Shown: in pieces, positions 1 to 5,222 of the stretch | Position numbering within the stretch: position 1 is the first letter of the stretch | Layout of the letters: every line of letters begins with the position of its first letter | From: a virus | Virus record (IMG/VR): IMGVR_UViG_3300042376_001430 | Span: 1 to 27,039 of that record | Reading direction: 5' to 3' (one strand) | Length of the DNA: 27,039 bases | Program-made: the position numbers and the translations under genes | Notes under the pieces: model-generated | Told to the model about the DNA's origin: nothing | What the model saw: only the letters and a program-made list of their open reading frames with translations | Databases searched by the model: none

Positions 1-44
1 GGATGCATTATTCGCTTGCATCCGACCGCCACTCGCCTTAAACA
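1..44 (+). promoter_or_regulatory. Promoter with embedded inverted repeat, upstream of gene 67-456
   Basis: Arms GGATGCA (1-7) and TGCATCC (17-23) flank the 9-nt spacer TTATTCGCT. The right arm contains a -35-like TTGCAT (16-21), followed 17 nt later by TAAACA (39-44). The same arrangement recurs at 2583-2624 and, degenerate, at 3591-3631. I infer a promoter overlapped by an operator for a dimeric regulator. Confidence 0.55.
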
Positions 45-66
45 AAGGTATCAACAGGAGGTACTC

Positions 67-456
67 ATGTCCATCGCACGTTCACTTAAGGTTGGCGACA
101 CCGCCTACATTCTTGCCGCCAGCGGATCGCAACAGGTCTTCACAGGTGTGGTCAAGCGCATTACTGCCACTGGCCAAGTCACCGTCGAGCGCAAGGGTGC
201 TGGCGCTACCTATGACACCCGGTTCAGCGCCGAGGACGAAGAAATCGGCGCGAGCTCCCGATGGCACCGCGACATCCTGATCACGAAAGAGCGGTACGAC
301 TATATCCTGGCCCTTCGGCGTGTGGTTGAGCGCACCCGTACCGCCCAGGGTGCAATGCAGAAGCTGGCCAACGAAGCATGGGGCACGAAGCCTGACGTCC
401 CTGCCCTGCTGAAGCGGCTCGACGAAATCCGAGCACTGGTCAGAGCTATCGACTGA
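67..456 (+). CDS. Small early phage protein, unknown function
   Basis: 129-residue protein. The start is the ATG at 67, because an excellent Shine-Dalgarno (AACAGGAGGT, 53-62) precedes it; the longer in-frame TTG start at 16 lies inside the promoter. Residues 1-60 look like a small all-beta, SH3-like barrel (repeated short strands around VGDTAYIL and QVTVERKG). The C-terminal half is helical and basic. No catalytic motif is visible. It is the first gene after a promoter shared with genes 2651 and 3658, so an early function is likely. It ends 1 nt from the stop of the opposing gene. I do not recognise the family firmly. Confidence 0.75.
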   Translation: MSIARSLKVGDTAYILAASGSQQVFTGVVKRITATGQVTVERKGAGATYDTRFSAEDEEIGASSRWHRDILITKERYDYILALRRVVERTRTAQGAMQKLANEAWGTKPDVPALLKRLDEIRALVRAID

Positions 457-457
457 C

Positions 458-1186
458 CTAACCGATTTCGGCCGATACCGGGACGGGTGGCACATCGGAG
501 CCCCCGTCCCTGCTCTTGAGCGCTGCTAGCTGCTCGTCCCAGTATGCCCGCCGCTCCCGCCGCACCGCGGCCCTGGCCAGCATCTCAGCATGAGCAGCCT
601 TGACCCAGGCGTCCACCTGTTCCAGCTCCAGCTTGGCCGCGGCTCGCACTTCAGCTCTAGCAGCGGCAGCCGCGTTGTCCACCACAATCGGCACAGGGCC
701 GGCTACAGCGACATCTGCCCCACCCTGCGGCACTGGTACCGATCCCGCGTCTTTGCGACCCCTTGCCCGGCTAACGCGCTCCCTGTTCAGACGCTTGGCC
801 CGTTGCTCCTTTGACTCGTTCGGGTTGGCGACGTTGCGCTTGAGGCTCTGAAGCACGGTGACCACGGTAGCAGCTCGCGCCTCGAGCATGGCCAGCAGGG
901 TTAGCGGTGTGGCGTCGGGCAGATGCGGGCATAGCATGGCGAACTCCCTTAGCGTGGGAGCAGGGTGACGATCCAAGTCGCGCGGCCACCAGTCCATGGC
1001 CTGCCAGTACTGCAAGAGCATTGCGTCAGTGACGTATAGGTTCAGGTCCGGCAAGACCAGACCGTTGAGGAGCGCGCCGCTGCGATGTGCTTCGAGCCAA
1101 CAGTACTCTTGGAACTCTAGTACGGTAAGCGTGACGTCTGTTAGACGTTGCTCGAGGTAGTGGTGGCGGGCAATGTCAATGAGCAT
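458..1186 (-). CDS. Orphan minus-strand protein with basic segment; possible initiator or regulator
   Basis: This is the only convincing gene on the minus strand. I take the ATG at 1186 (MLIDIARHHYLEQRL), giving 242 residues. An in-frame ATG at 1288 would add 34 residues, but these look non-coding and lie over repeats. The N-terminal ~100 residues are rich in aromatics and leucine (EYCWLEAH, YWQAMDWWPRDL). A strongly basic stretch near residues 125-145 (AKRLNRERVSRARGRK) could bind DNA or RNA. An Ala/Pro-rich linker and a charged alpha-helical C-terminus follow. No strong Shine-Dalgarno is seen. CTGTAATGG-type repeats begin 22 nt upstream of its start, which suggests autoregulation or origin binding. 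The function is inferred from context only. Confidence 0.6.
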   Translation of the reverse strand: MLIDIARHHYLEQRLTDVTLTVLEFQEYCWLEAHRSGALLNGLVLPDLNLYVTDAMLLQYWQAMDWWPRDLDRHPAPTLREFAMLCPHLPDATPLTLLAMLEARAATVVTVLQSLKRNVANPNESKEQRAKRLNRERVSRARGRKDAGSVPVPQGGADVAVAGPVPIVVDNAAAAARAEVRAAAKLELEQVDAWVKAAHAEMLARAAVRRERRAYWDEQLAALKSRDGGSDVPPVPVSAEIG

Positions 1187-1208
1187 GGTTAGACCGGGGC
1201 TGTGAGGG

Positions 1209-1475
1209 CTGTAATGGTAGCAGGGGGTGGCAGCATTACACAAGCGCAAACATGGGAAATATGGAAATCCCCTATAGTGCATTACCATTACATGGCTCGG
1301 CCGGCCTCTACCCGATCATTACTGTAATGGTGTAATGCTCACTACTTTATGTAGTATATTTATATGTCCATATAGTATTGAGTCCCTTTCCGACTCTACT
1401 GTACAACGGCCGATGCATCGGAACTCTTACTGACTCTACTCTGTAATGGACCCATCTATACTGAAACCATTACAG
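1209..1475. repeat. Cluster of CTGTAATGG / CCATTACAG elements
   Basis: Copies: CTGTAATGG at 1209-1217, 1322-1330 and 1441-1449; the opposite orientation CCATTACA at 1285-1292 and CCATTACAG at 1467-1475. Variants are GCATTACA (1233-1240) and TGTAATGC (1331-1338). CATTAC-T-GTAATG at 1317-1329 is a perfect inverted repeat, and 1441-1449 with 1467-1475 forms a spaced inverted pair. Two more copies lie at 3410-3417 and 3441-3449, the latter inside a promoter spacer. Likely binding sites for a phage regulator or initiator. Confidence 0.65.
1341..1380. other. AT-rich segment, possible DNA unwinding element
   Basis: Only 9 of these 40 bases are G or C, in otherwise GC-rich DNA. It includes two small inverted repeats, ACTAC-tttat-GTAGT (1341-1355) and TATATG-tc-CATATA (1361-1374). 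It sits among CTGTAATGG elements. An unwinding element of an origin, or the promoter of the minus-strand gene, are both possible. Confidence 0.4.
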
Positions 1476-1633
1476 ACAGCTCGCATCATCATCGCTGTGC
1501 ATTTTCTGCTTGCCGGTGGCAGTGGCTTGCCCTAGGTAAGGGGTGGGACCCGCTGCTACCGTGACCGTAGGGACATGGATGTGGCGGGTACTCCGGGGCC
1601 AAGCCCAGGCGAGACCAGCCTAAATCTTGGACG

Positions 1634-1662
1634 GAACGTGAATACGAACCGAACGTGAATAC
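1634..1662. repeat. Two direct copies of GAACGTGAATAC, 17-nt period
   Basis: GAACGTGAATAC occurs at 1634-1645 and again at 1651-1662. A degenerate relative (GAAGCGTGAAAGC) lies near 1788. The 17-nt period is about one and a half helical turns, similar to the array at 1984-2114, but the sequence is different. Confidence 0.5.
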
Positions 1663-1983
1663 CGCCGAAGGTCGGGAGGGATGGACTGGTGTCTATCGGT
1701 CGCCCAACTGCCCCTAGGCCTTGCTAAAGACGTCGCTCCCTATGGCCTCCACCCTCCCCGGTGCGAGGAGATCGCGGGCACATGAACCGAAGCGTGAAAG
1801 CATCGTCCGAAGCCGTCAGTCGGCGTGGTCACCAAGGGCTTGATCTCGGTCGCCTGAGGTGCCACGTCGGTTGGCACTTTACGCTTGAGGGGCGTATGCG
1901 AAAGCAAACGGCCACTAGGCTGTGGATCCGCTGCCTTAGGCATGGGTGAAGCAGACTGAGGGCTTCCTCGTGACTGTCGACAG

Positions 1984-2114
1984 GTCTCCACTACACGGGT
2001 CGGGTCGTGCCTGGTGCAGGCTCGGCCCACCCTCGTATCCACTACACGGGTCTCCACTACAGCGGGTGTCCCCTACACCGAGGTCTCCACTACAGCCGGT
2101 ATCGACTACAGGCG
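1984..2114. repeat. Iteron-like array, consensus GTCTCCACTACASCGG
   Basis: One isolated copy at 1984-1998 is followed by five contiguous copies at 2035-2049, 2050-2065, 2066-2082, 2083-2098 and 2099-2114, with unit lengths of 15-17 nt. The core CCACTACA is intact in four copies; it is CCCCTACA in the 2066 copy and CGACTACA in the 2099 copy. Tandem units of this size are typical of replication iterons or multi-site operators. Confidence 0.75.
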
Positions 2115-2288
2115 ACCTCGACGCATGGCGAGTGGCCGACCAGTGTGGTCATCGAGTCCACGAGCCCTGGCTGTCGCCTGGGGGCTACGTCGCATCTGAA
2201 CGACACTAAAGTCGGTGCCGGCCGGCTAGCACGCTGCGACAAATCGCAAACCGATGCAAGTGCTTTACCTTCGCTCAGCCCAATCAGT

Positions 2289-2307
2289 AACGGCAACAGT
2301 TGCCGTT
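2289..2307. promoter_or_regulatory. Perfect 19-bp palindrome, candidate operator
   Basis: AACGGCAAC-A-GTTGCCGTT is perfectly symmetric about A2298. Its size and symmetry suit a homodimeric HTH repressor. No T-tract follows and no gene adjoins, so a terminator is less likely. Confidence 0.5.
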
Positions 2308-2517
2308 GCCATTCGGTCTACGGGAGGGCGCCCGCGCCTAAAGCAATCGATGCATCGAGTCAAGCAAAAACGCACATTTTTAGATGCAAAGCTGTGGAAA
2401 AGCGGTCGATCGATGTAAACCCCGTTTTTAGCCGGCTACAGCGCGATCGAGCGATTTGGGCGTACTGGTACCGAAAATCAAAAGTTGCCGATTTCGCACT
2501 TTTTCGAGTTGTCGGGG

Positions 2518-2546
2518 TTGCACAACTTTAGCGGATGCATTAGGCG
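2518..2546 (+). promoter_or_regulatory. Promoter-like TTGCAC-17-TAGGCG
   Basis: TTGCAC (2518-2523), then 17 nt carrying GATGCAT (2535-2541 region), then TAGGCG (2541-2546). It lies about 100 nt upstream of gene 2651 and resembles the other TTGC-17-TAGGG elements of this window. Confidence 0.35.
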
Positions 2547-2582
2547 CGCCGAAACGTACCCTGCTAAAAATAGTTCGCCTTC

Positions 2583-2624
2583 GATGCATTATTTTGTTGC
2601 ATCTAGATACAGGTGCTTTAGGGT
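2583..2624 (+). promoter_or_regulatory. Promoter with inverted repeat, upstream of gene 2651
   Basis: GATGCA (2583-2588), 9-nt spacer TTATTTTGT, TGCATC (2598-2603). The -35-like TTGCAT (2597-2602) overlaps the right arm and TAGGGT (2619-2624) follows at 16 nt. This is the second copy of the element at 1-44. Confidence 0.55.
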
Positions 2625-2650
2625 GTAGCTAACAACAACGGAGCTACCCC

Positions 2651-2854
2651 ATGTCGGAAGTCCACATCCTTACCATTACCGCCGATCACGATTTCGATGC
2701 CGTTCGCACGGTGCGCGCATTTGCCGATCGGCAAGCTGCGGAAGCGTGGGCCGCCAAGTGGATCGAAAGCGAAGTGGCTTTCCAAGACAGCATCGACCCC
2801 GCTTTCGGTGCGCACGCATTCACCGCAACGATCAACACCCTCCCCGTTCAATAA
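2651..2854 (+). CDS. Small early protein, unknown
   Basis: 67 residues starting MSEVHILTITADHDFDAV. The ATG follows GGAGCTACCCC, an unusual leader reused almost exactly by the next gene (2868-2879). Predicted alternation of a beta strand (VHILTITAD), a helix (RQAAEAWAAKWIESE) and a terminal strand suggests a small alpha/beta fold. It is acidic, with no catalytic motif or membrane segment. It is the first gene behind the inverted-repeat promoter at 2583-2624 and probably co-transcribed with 2880-3269. Family not recognised. Confidence 0.7.
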   Translation: MSEVHILTITADHDFDAVRTVRAFADRQAAEAWAAKWIESEVAFQDSIDPAFGAHAFTATINTLPVQ

Positions 2855-2879
2855 CACCCCCTCCACAGGAGCTACCCCC

Positions 2880-3269
2880 ATGCACAACCCCATCGAAGCG
2901 CTTGCTGCCCACATGGCCGCCCAACCCTATTACACCCTCACCCATGACATGGATGCGTTGTATTGCATAACCGTTACCGCATACAGTGCCAGCCAGCTGG
3001 AGCTGTGGCAAGCTACCATCCCGGCCGACGAAGCGGTTGCACTGGTGGCCGATGCGCGCGCACTTTTTGACGGGGAGGGGTTGCTTTGCAGCGCCGACTA
3101 CTTTGAGGGGTTGCTCCAGCGTCTTACAACTGAGTGGATTGCAATGTGCAACCCCATGCCCCCGCACCCCGTTTGCAGCCGCCAGCAGGCTGTGGATTTG
3201 CTTGCCGCCCACGTCGGCAAGCGACCCGTTACCCTGTCGATCGACGGCATTGAATGGTCCGTCGCCTAA
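2880..3269 (+). CDS. Early protein, unknown
   Basis: 129 residues starting MHNPIEALAAHMAAQPYYT. The ATG at 2880 is chosen because the leader AGGAGCTACCCCC directly precedes it; the longer frame from 2697 overlaps gene 2651 and has no ribosome site. It contains several Cys (for example the FDGEGLLCSADYF and PHPVCSR regions), but these are not in a clear metal-binding arrangement. Mixed alpha/beta content, no membrane segment. It lies 25 nt after gene 2651, so both form one short operon. Not recognised. Confidence 0.7.
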   Translation: MHNPIEALAAHMAAQPYYTLTHDMDALYCITVTAYSASQLELWQATIPADEAVALVADARALFDGEGLLCSADYFEGLLQRLTTEWIAMCNPMPPHPVCSRQQAVDLLAAHVGKRPVTLSIDGIEWSVA

Positions 3270-3301
3270 ACAACACACTATCGACCTGAGTTGACGCGAA
3301 T

Positions 3302-3325
3302 CCCGATCGGCGAAAGCCGGTCGGG
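3302..3325 (+). terminator. GNRA-capped hairpin after gene 2880-3269
   Basis: CCCGATCGGC (3302-3311) pairs with GCCGGTCGGG (3316-3325) over 10 bp with one G-T wobble, closing a GAAA tetraloop. No T-run follows, so this is either a weak/factor-assisted terminator or an mRNA 3-prime end stabiliser. Confidence 0.55.
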
Positions 3326-3434
3326 TGATCGTCATGTGTAGATCGCTCGGGGCCGCATCTACACCTGACCGACCCTCGCCACTTAAATCAAGTTTACATC
3401 TGTTTAGTGCCATTACACTTTCCCCGCCCTCCCC

Positions 3435-3463
3435 TTGCGTCTGTAATGGAGGTGTCCTAGGGT
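3435..3463 (+). promoter_or_regulatory. Promoter-like TTGCGT-17-TAGGGT with operator in spacer
   Basis: TTGCGT (3435-3440) and TAGGGT (3458-3463) are separated by exactly 17 nt, and that spacer begins with a perfect CTGTAATGG (3441-3449). Protein bound there would block RNA polymerase. The transcript would start about 185 nt upstream of gene 3658. Confidence 0.45.
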
Positions 3464-3590
3464 CAGTTCATTCACGCTTCAATTACCCGGATTTTCGGAC
3501 CGTCCTCTCGACTAGGCCCCATCCCTGCGATTTGTGGTCATCTGATTAAATAGGTCGGGGGAGGGGCTCGGTTGAAAATAGCCGGCCGGT

Positions 3591-3631
3591 GACTTTATTC
3601 GCTTTACATCCGTTTATGCCAGCCGTAGGGT
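3591..3631 (+). promoter_or_regulatory. Promoter of the tiny-gene operon
   Basis: TTTACA (3603-3608), 17 nt, TAGGGT (3626-3631). The preceding TTATTCGCTT is identical to the spacer of the element at 1-23 and CATCC follows, but the left arm is lost. It lies 27 nt before the start of gene 3658. Confidence 0.55.
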
Positions 3632-3657
3632 AGGCGCAAGTTCAACAGGAGGCACCA

Positions 3658-4023
3658 ATGAACCAGGAAAGACGTAAGGACATCGACAAAGCCATCTCGG
3701 CGGTCGAGGTGTGGGGTGAGCTGCAGAAGGCATTCGCTGACAAAGCGGCTACGCTCCGCCGGGAGTTCGAGGATCTGCACGAGAAGGCGCAGGAACTCCG
3801 CGGCAAGATCGAAGACATCCAGTCTGAAGAGCAGGCGGGGTTCGACAACCTCAACGAAGGGCTCCAGCAGGCCGAGAACGGTCAGCGGGTGGAGGAGGCG
3901 ATCAACCATCTGGAGGAGGCGCTTCAGCATATCGACGGGTACGAGGAGCTGGCGGACGACTTTCTGCCGACGCTGGACGTCGAAGAGCTGGTCGGCTTTC
4001 TCGACAACGCGAAGGCAGTCTGA
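3658..4023 (+). CDS. Coiled-coil early protein, conserved phage type
   Basis: 121 residues, with Shine-Dalgarno CAGGAGG at 3646-3652. It is almost wholly charged and helical. A long heptad-like region around residues 20-65 is followed by EEQAGFDNLNEGLQ and a second helical stretch ending DFLPTLDVEELVGFLDNAKAV. The pattern of a coiled coil followed by EEQ-(F/Y)DN-(L/M)-x-E-x-LQ and another helix recurs in small hypothetical proteins of many phages; I recall the pattern but not a function. It heads an overlapping operon (TGATG junction with 4023). Confidence 0.75.
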   Translation: MNQERRKDIDKAISAVEVWGELQKAFADKAATLRREFEDLHEKAQELRGKIEDIQSEEQAGFDNLNEGLQQAENGQRVEEAINHLEEALQHIDGYEELADDFLPTLDVEELVGFLDNAKAV

Positions 4024-4262
4024 TGGCAGATTCCCTTCCCGCTACGCTGCCGAAGGTTTACTGGCTGAGCGAGGTGCCCGCGGGGTGCCAACTCAGCGGA
4101 AAGCCCTTCAACGGGGTGATGTACGACGCAAATCTGCCCGGCATCGGCTGGGGTCTGTGGTGCTACGAGGCATTCGAATACCACGGGGGCAAGCTGGGCA
4201 CCGGTTTCGGACAGAAATACCGCCGTCAAGATGACGGTCGTTGGCTAAAGGTGGCAGGATGA
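4023..4262 (+). CDS. Degenerate zinc-ribbon-like small protein
   Basis: 79 residues; the ATG overlaps the upstream stop as TGATG. The C-terminus (LGTGFGQKYRRQDDGRWLKVAG) and central FNGVMYDA segment match a small phage protein family in which two Cys pairs normally form a zinc ribbon. Here the first pair is CQLS instead of CxxC and the second keeps a single Cys (GLWCYEAF). Zinc binding is therefore probably lost while the fold core remains. It is one of five tightly packed genes. Function unknown; early host-interaction or nucleic-acid binding is conceivable. Confidence 0.7.
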   Translation: MADSLPATLPKVYWLSEVPAGCQLSGKPFNGVMYDANLPGIGWGLWCYEAFEYHGGKLGTGFGQKYRRQDDGRWLKVAG

Positions 4263-4390
4263 TACACATTTTCAGAAAAGTTCTCGGCAGCGCCTTCAAG
4301 CGCTTGATGTGCCGGCACTACTGGGTCTATTCGCGCAGTCGGGGGCGGCTCTACTGCCTAAACTGCAAAGCCACGCGGCGGGTGCCGTGA
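4259..4390 (+). CDS. 43-residue zinc-ribbon miniprotein
   Basis: A short frame starts with the ATG of an ATGA overlap with the previous gene and ends in a GTGA overlap with the next. The product is very basic: MIHIFRKVLGSAF, then CRHYW, a basic loop, and YCLNCKATRR. One C-x2-H pair and one C-x2-C pair are 14 residues apart, a plausible four-ligand zinc site. Small phage proteins with this C-x2-H ... C-x2-C layout are common. Translational coupling on both sides supports it being real despite its size. Confidence 0.65.
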   Translation: MIHIFRKVLGSAFKRLMCRHYWVYSRSRGRLYCLNCKATRRVP

Positions 4391-4647
4391 CCCCCGACGA
4401 ACTCTCCGCTGGTATAGAGGGCCCTCCGGGATACGAAGGGCCAGCCGGACTCTCGCTCTCGCCCGAGGTCTACGAAGAGTGCCTCGCCATGCTTCGTCAA
4501 GCTCGCATCGAGGACGACGAACGCCGGGCTAACGTCTGGTGGAGGCGTCTCGGTCGCAAGCTGCGCTCGATGACCAAATCCGTCATGCCAAGATGGGTGA
4601 AGTCGCCCGCCCTACCGATACAGGGAGGGAAGCATGACCACCCCTGA
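4387..4647 (+). CDS. Small unknown protein, translationally coupled
   Basis: 86 residues from the GTG at 4387, which overlaps the upstream TGA as GTGA. A start at 4309 would overlap the zinc miniprotein by 80 nt, so I prefer GTG. The N-terminus has a Gly/Pro segment (GIEGPPGYEGPAG). A charged helix (SPEVYEECLAMLRQARIEDDERRANVWWRRLGRKLRS) follows, then a basic tail ending KHDHP. No membrane segment. The stop lies 14 nt inside the following gene. Function unknown. Confidence 0.6.
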   Translation: MTPDELSAGIEGPPGYEGPAGLSLSPEVYEECLAMLRQARIEDDERRANVWWRRLGRKLRSMTKSVMPRWVKSPALPIQGGKHDHP

Positions 4648-4795
4648 CATAGCCTGTCCTTTCGAGGAAGAAGGTTTCAGTGCTTACGTTAACGACTGGT
4701 GCCGTGAAGACTGTCCCTACGAAGAAGGAACAGACGGCCAAGCTGGTTGGCTCAAAGGCTACGACCATGCTTACACGGACCATATGAAGCAGTAG
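4634..4795 (+). CDS. RMF-like small protein (ribosome modulation factor superfamily)
   Basis: 53 residues, with Shine-Dalgarno GGAGGGA (4623-4629) inside the end of the previous gene. The core EGFSAYVNDWCREDCPYEEG plus GWLKGYDHAY matches the signature of ribosome modulation factor and its phage relatives: a helix with Gly/Ala, then CPY, then W-L-x-G-(W/Y)-x-x-A. RMF dimerises 70S ribosomes into inactive 100S particles in stationary-phase bacteria. Whether this copy binds ribosomes is inference; it could modulate host translation early in infection. It is acidic, unlike basic E. coli RMF, so another partner is possible. Confidence 0.65.
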   Translation: MTTPDIACPFEEEGFSAYVNDWCREDCPYEEGTDGQAGWLKGYDHAYTDHMKQ

Positions 4796-4817
4796 GGTGT
4801 AACAGACTAATCGAGTT

Positions 4818-4865
4818 TTAACTTGACAATCTTAACTTGACAATCGCGCAGATCCGTGTGTAAGC
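4818..4865 (+). promoter_or_regulatory. Promoter with duplicated -35 box upstream of fibre genes
   Basis: TTAACTTGACAATC is present twice in tandem (4818-4831, 4832-4845), giving two consensus TTGACA boxes 14 nt apart. From the second TTGACA (4837-4842) a -10-like TGTAAG lies at 16 nt (4859-4864). It starts the virion-surface gene block 28 nt before gene 4893. Confidence 0.55.
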
Positions 4866-4892
4866 AGGGCCTCGGCATAACTGGGGAACCCC

Positions 4893-5222
4893 ATGCCTGT
4901 CATAAATCCTATCCTAATCGGGTTTGACTGGTCCCAAGCCTTCGATCTTCCTGCTGGGACAATGCAGGTTGGCGATACTGTCCGCGCCGATTTTAGATAT
5001 GCGGTAACGGATGAAGAGCCCGCTGCTTCTATCGTAAGTGGGGCGGGCGTTGCTATATCAGGTGATCGGATTACGCTAAGCCTCACTGAAGTGCAAACGC
5101 GCACGTTGAAAGTCCGCGATATCCTAACCAGTTTAGTGATCGTGCGAGGTCCGGCTGAGATTGCAATCGGGCAGATAATCACTATTCCGATTGCTCTGCT
5201 ACCGACAAGGAGCATCGTGTGA
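4893..5222 (+). CDS. Putative fibre-associated beta-sandwich protein
   Basis: 109 residues starting [22 protein letters not shown], with Shine-Dalgarno GGGGAA. The sequence is nearly all short beta-strand-like segments with an Ig-like rhythm ([41 protein letters not shown]). There is no signal peptide. Its stop overlaps the GTG of the collagen-like fibre gene (GTGTGA), so the two are translated together. I infer a virion accessory or attachment protein for the fibre. It could also be a chaperone; confidence in the function is low. Confidence 0.6.
   Translation: MPVINPILIGFDWSQAFDLPAGTMQVGDTVRADFRYAVTDEEPAASIVSGAGVAISGDRITLSLTEVQTRTLKVRDILTSLVIVRGPAEIAIGQIITIPIALLPTRSIV

Larger units (their letters stand above)
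2253..2603. repeat. Dense GATGCA/TGCATC sites
   Basis: GATGCA occurs at 2253, 2349 (within the 12-bp palindrome TCGATGCATCGA, 2347-2358), 2383, 2535 and 2583, with GATGTA at 2412 and TGCATC at 2598. A further 12-bp palindrome, CCGATGCATCGG, is at 1410-1421. These are half-sites of the inverted repeat at 1-23 and 2583-2603. Confidence 0.5.
1187..2650. other. Long non-coding, repeat-rich region; candidate origin or control region
   Basis: About 1.46 kb between the minus-strand gene and gene 2651 has no ORF with a plausible ribosome site and protein-like composition. Open frames that cross it (for example 2007-2531 plus, 1740-2057 minus) read through short repeats and give low-complexity Arg/Ser/Pro-rich translations. 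It contains CTGTAATGG elements (1209-1475), an AT-rich stretch (1341-1380), a 12-bp direct repeat (1634-1662), an iteron-like array (1984-2114), a 19-bp palindrome (2289-2307), GATGCA clusters (2253-2603) and two promoter-like elements at its right end. Confidence 0.6.
3270..3657. other. Non-coding gap between early operons
   Basis: The 388-nt interval holds the hairpin at 3302-3325, two CTGTAATGG-family sites (3410-3417 and 3441-3449), a promoter-like element (3435-3463) and the promoter of gene 3658 (3591-3631). The ORF 3325-3549 has no ribosome site and an uninformative composition. The stretch 3464-3590 may be an untranslated leader or small RNA. Confidence 0.5.

Noticed and set aside
1740-2057. 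105-codon minus-strand frame
   Set aside because: It ends and begins among repeats, lacks a Shine-Dalgarno and has a Pro/Arg/Thr-rich composition typical of GC-rich non-coding DNA.
2007-2531. 174-codon plus-strand frame in the repeat region
   Set aside because: It reads through the iteron array and palindromes, has no ribosome site, and its translation is low-information, rich in Ser/Arg/His.
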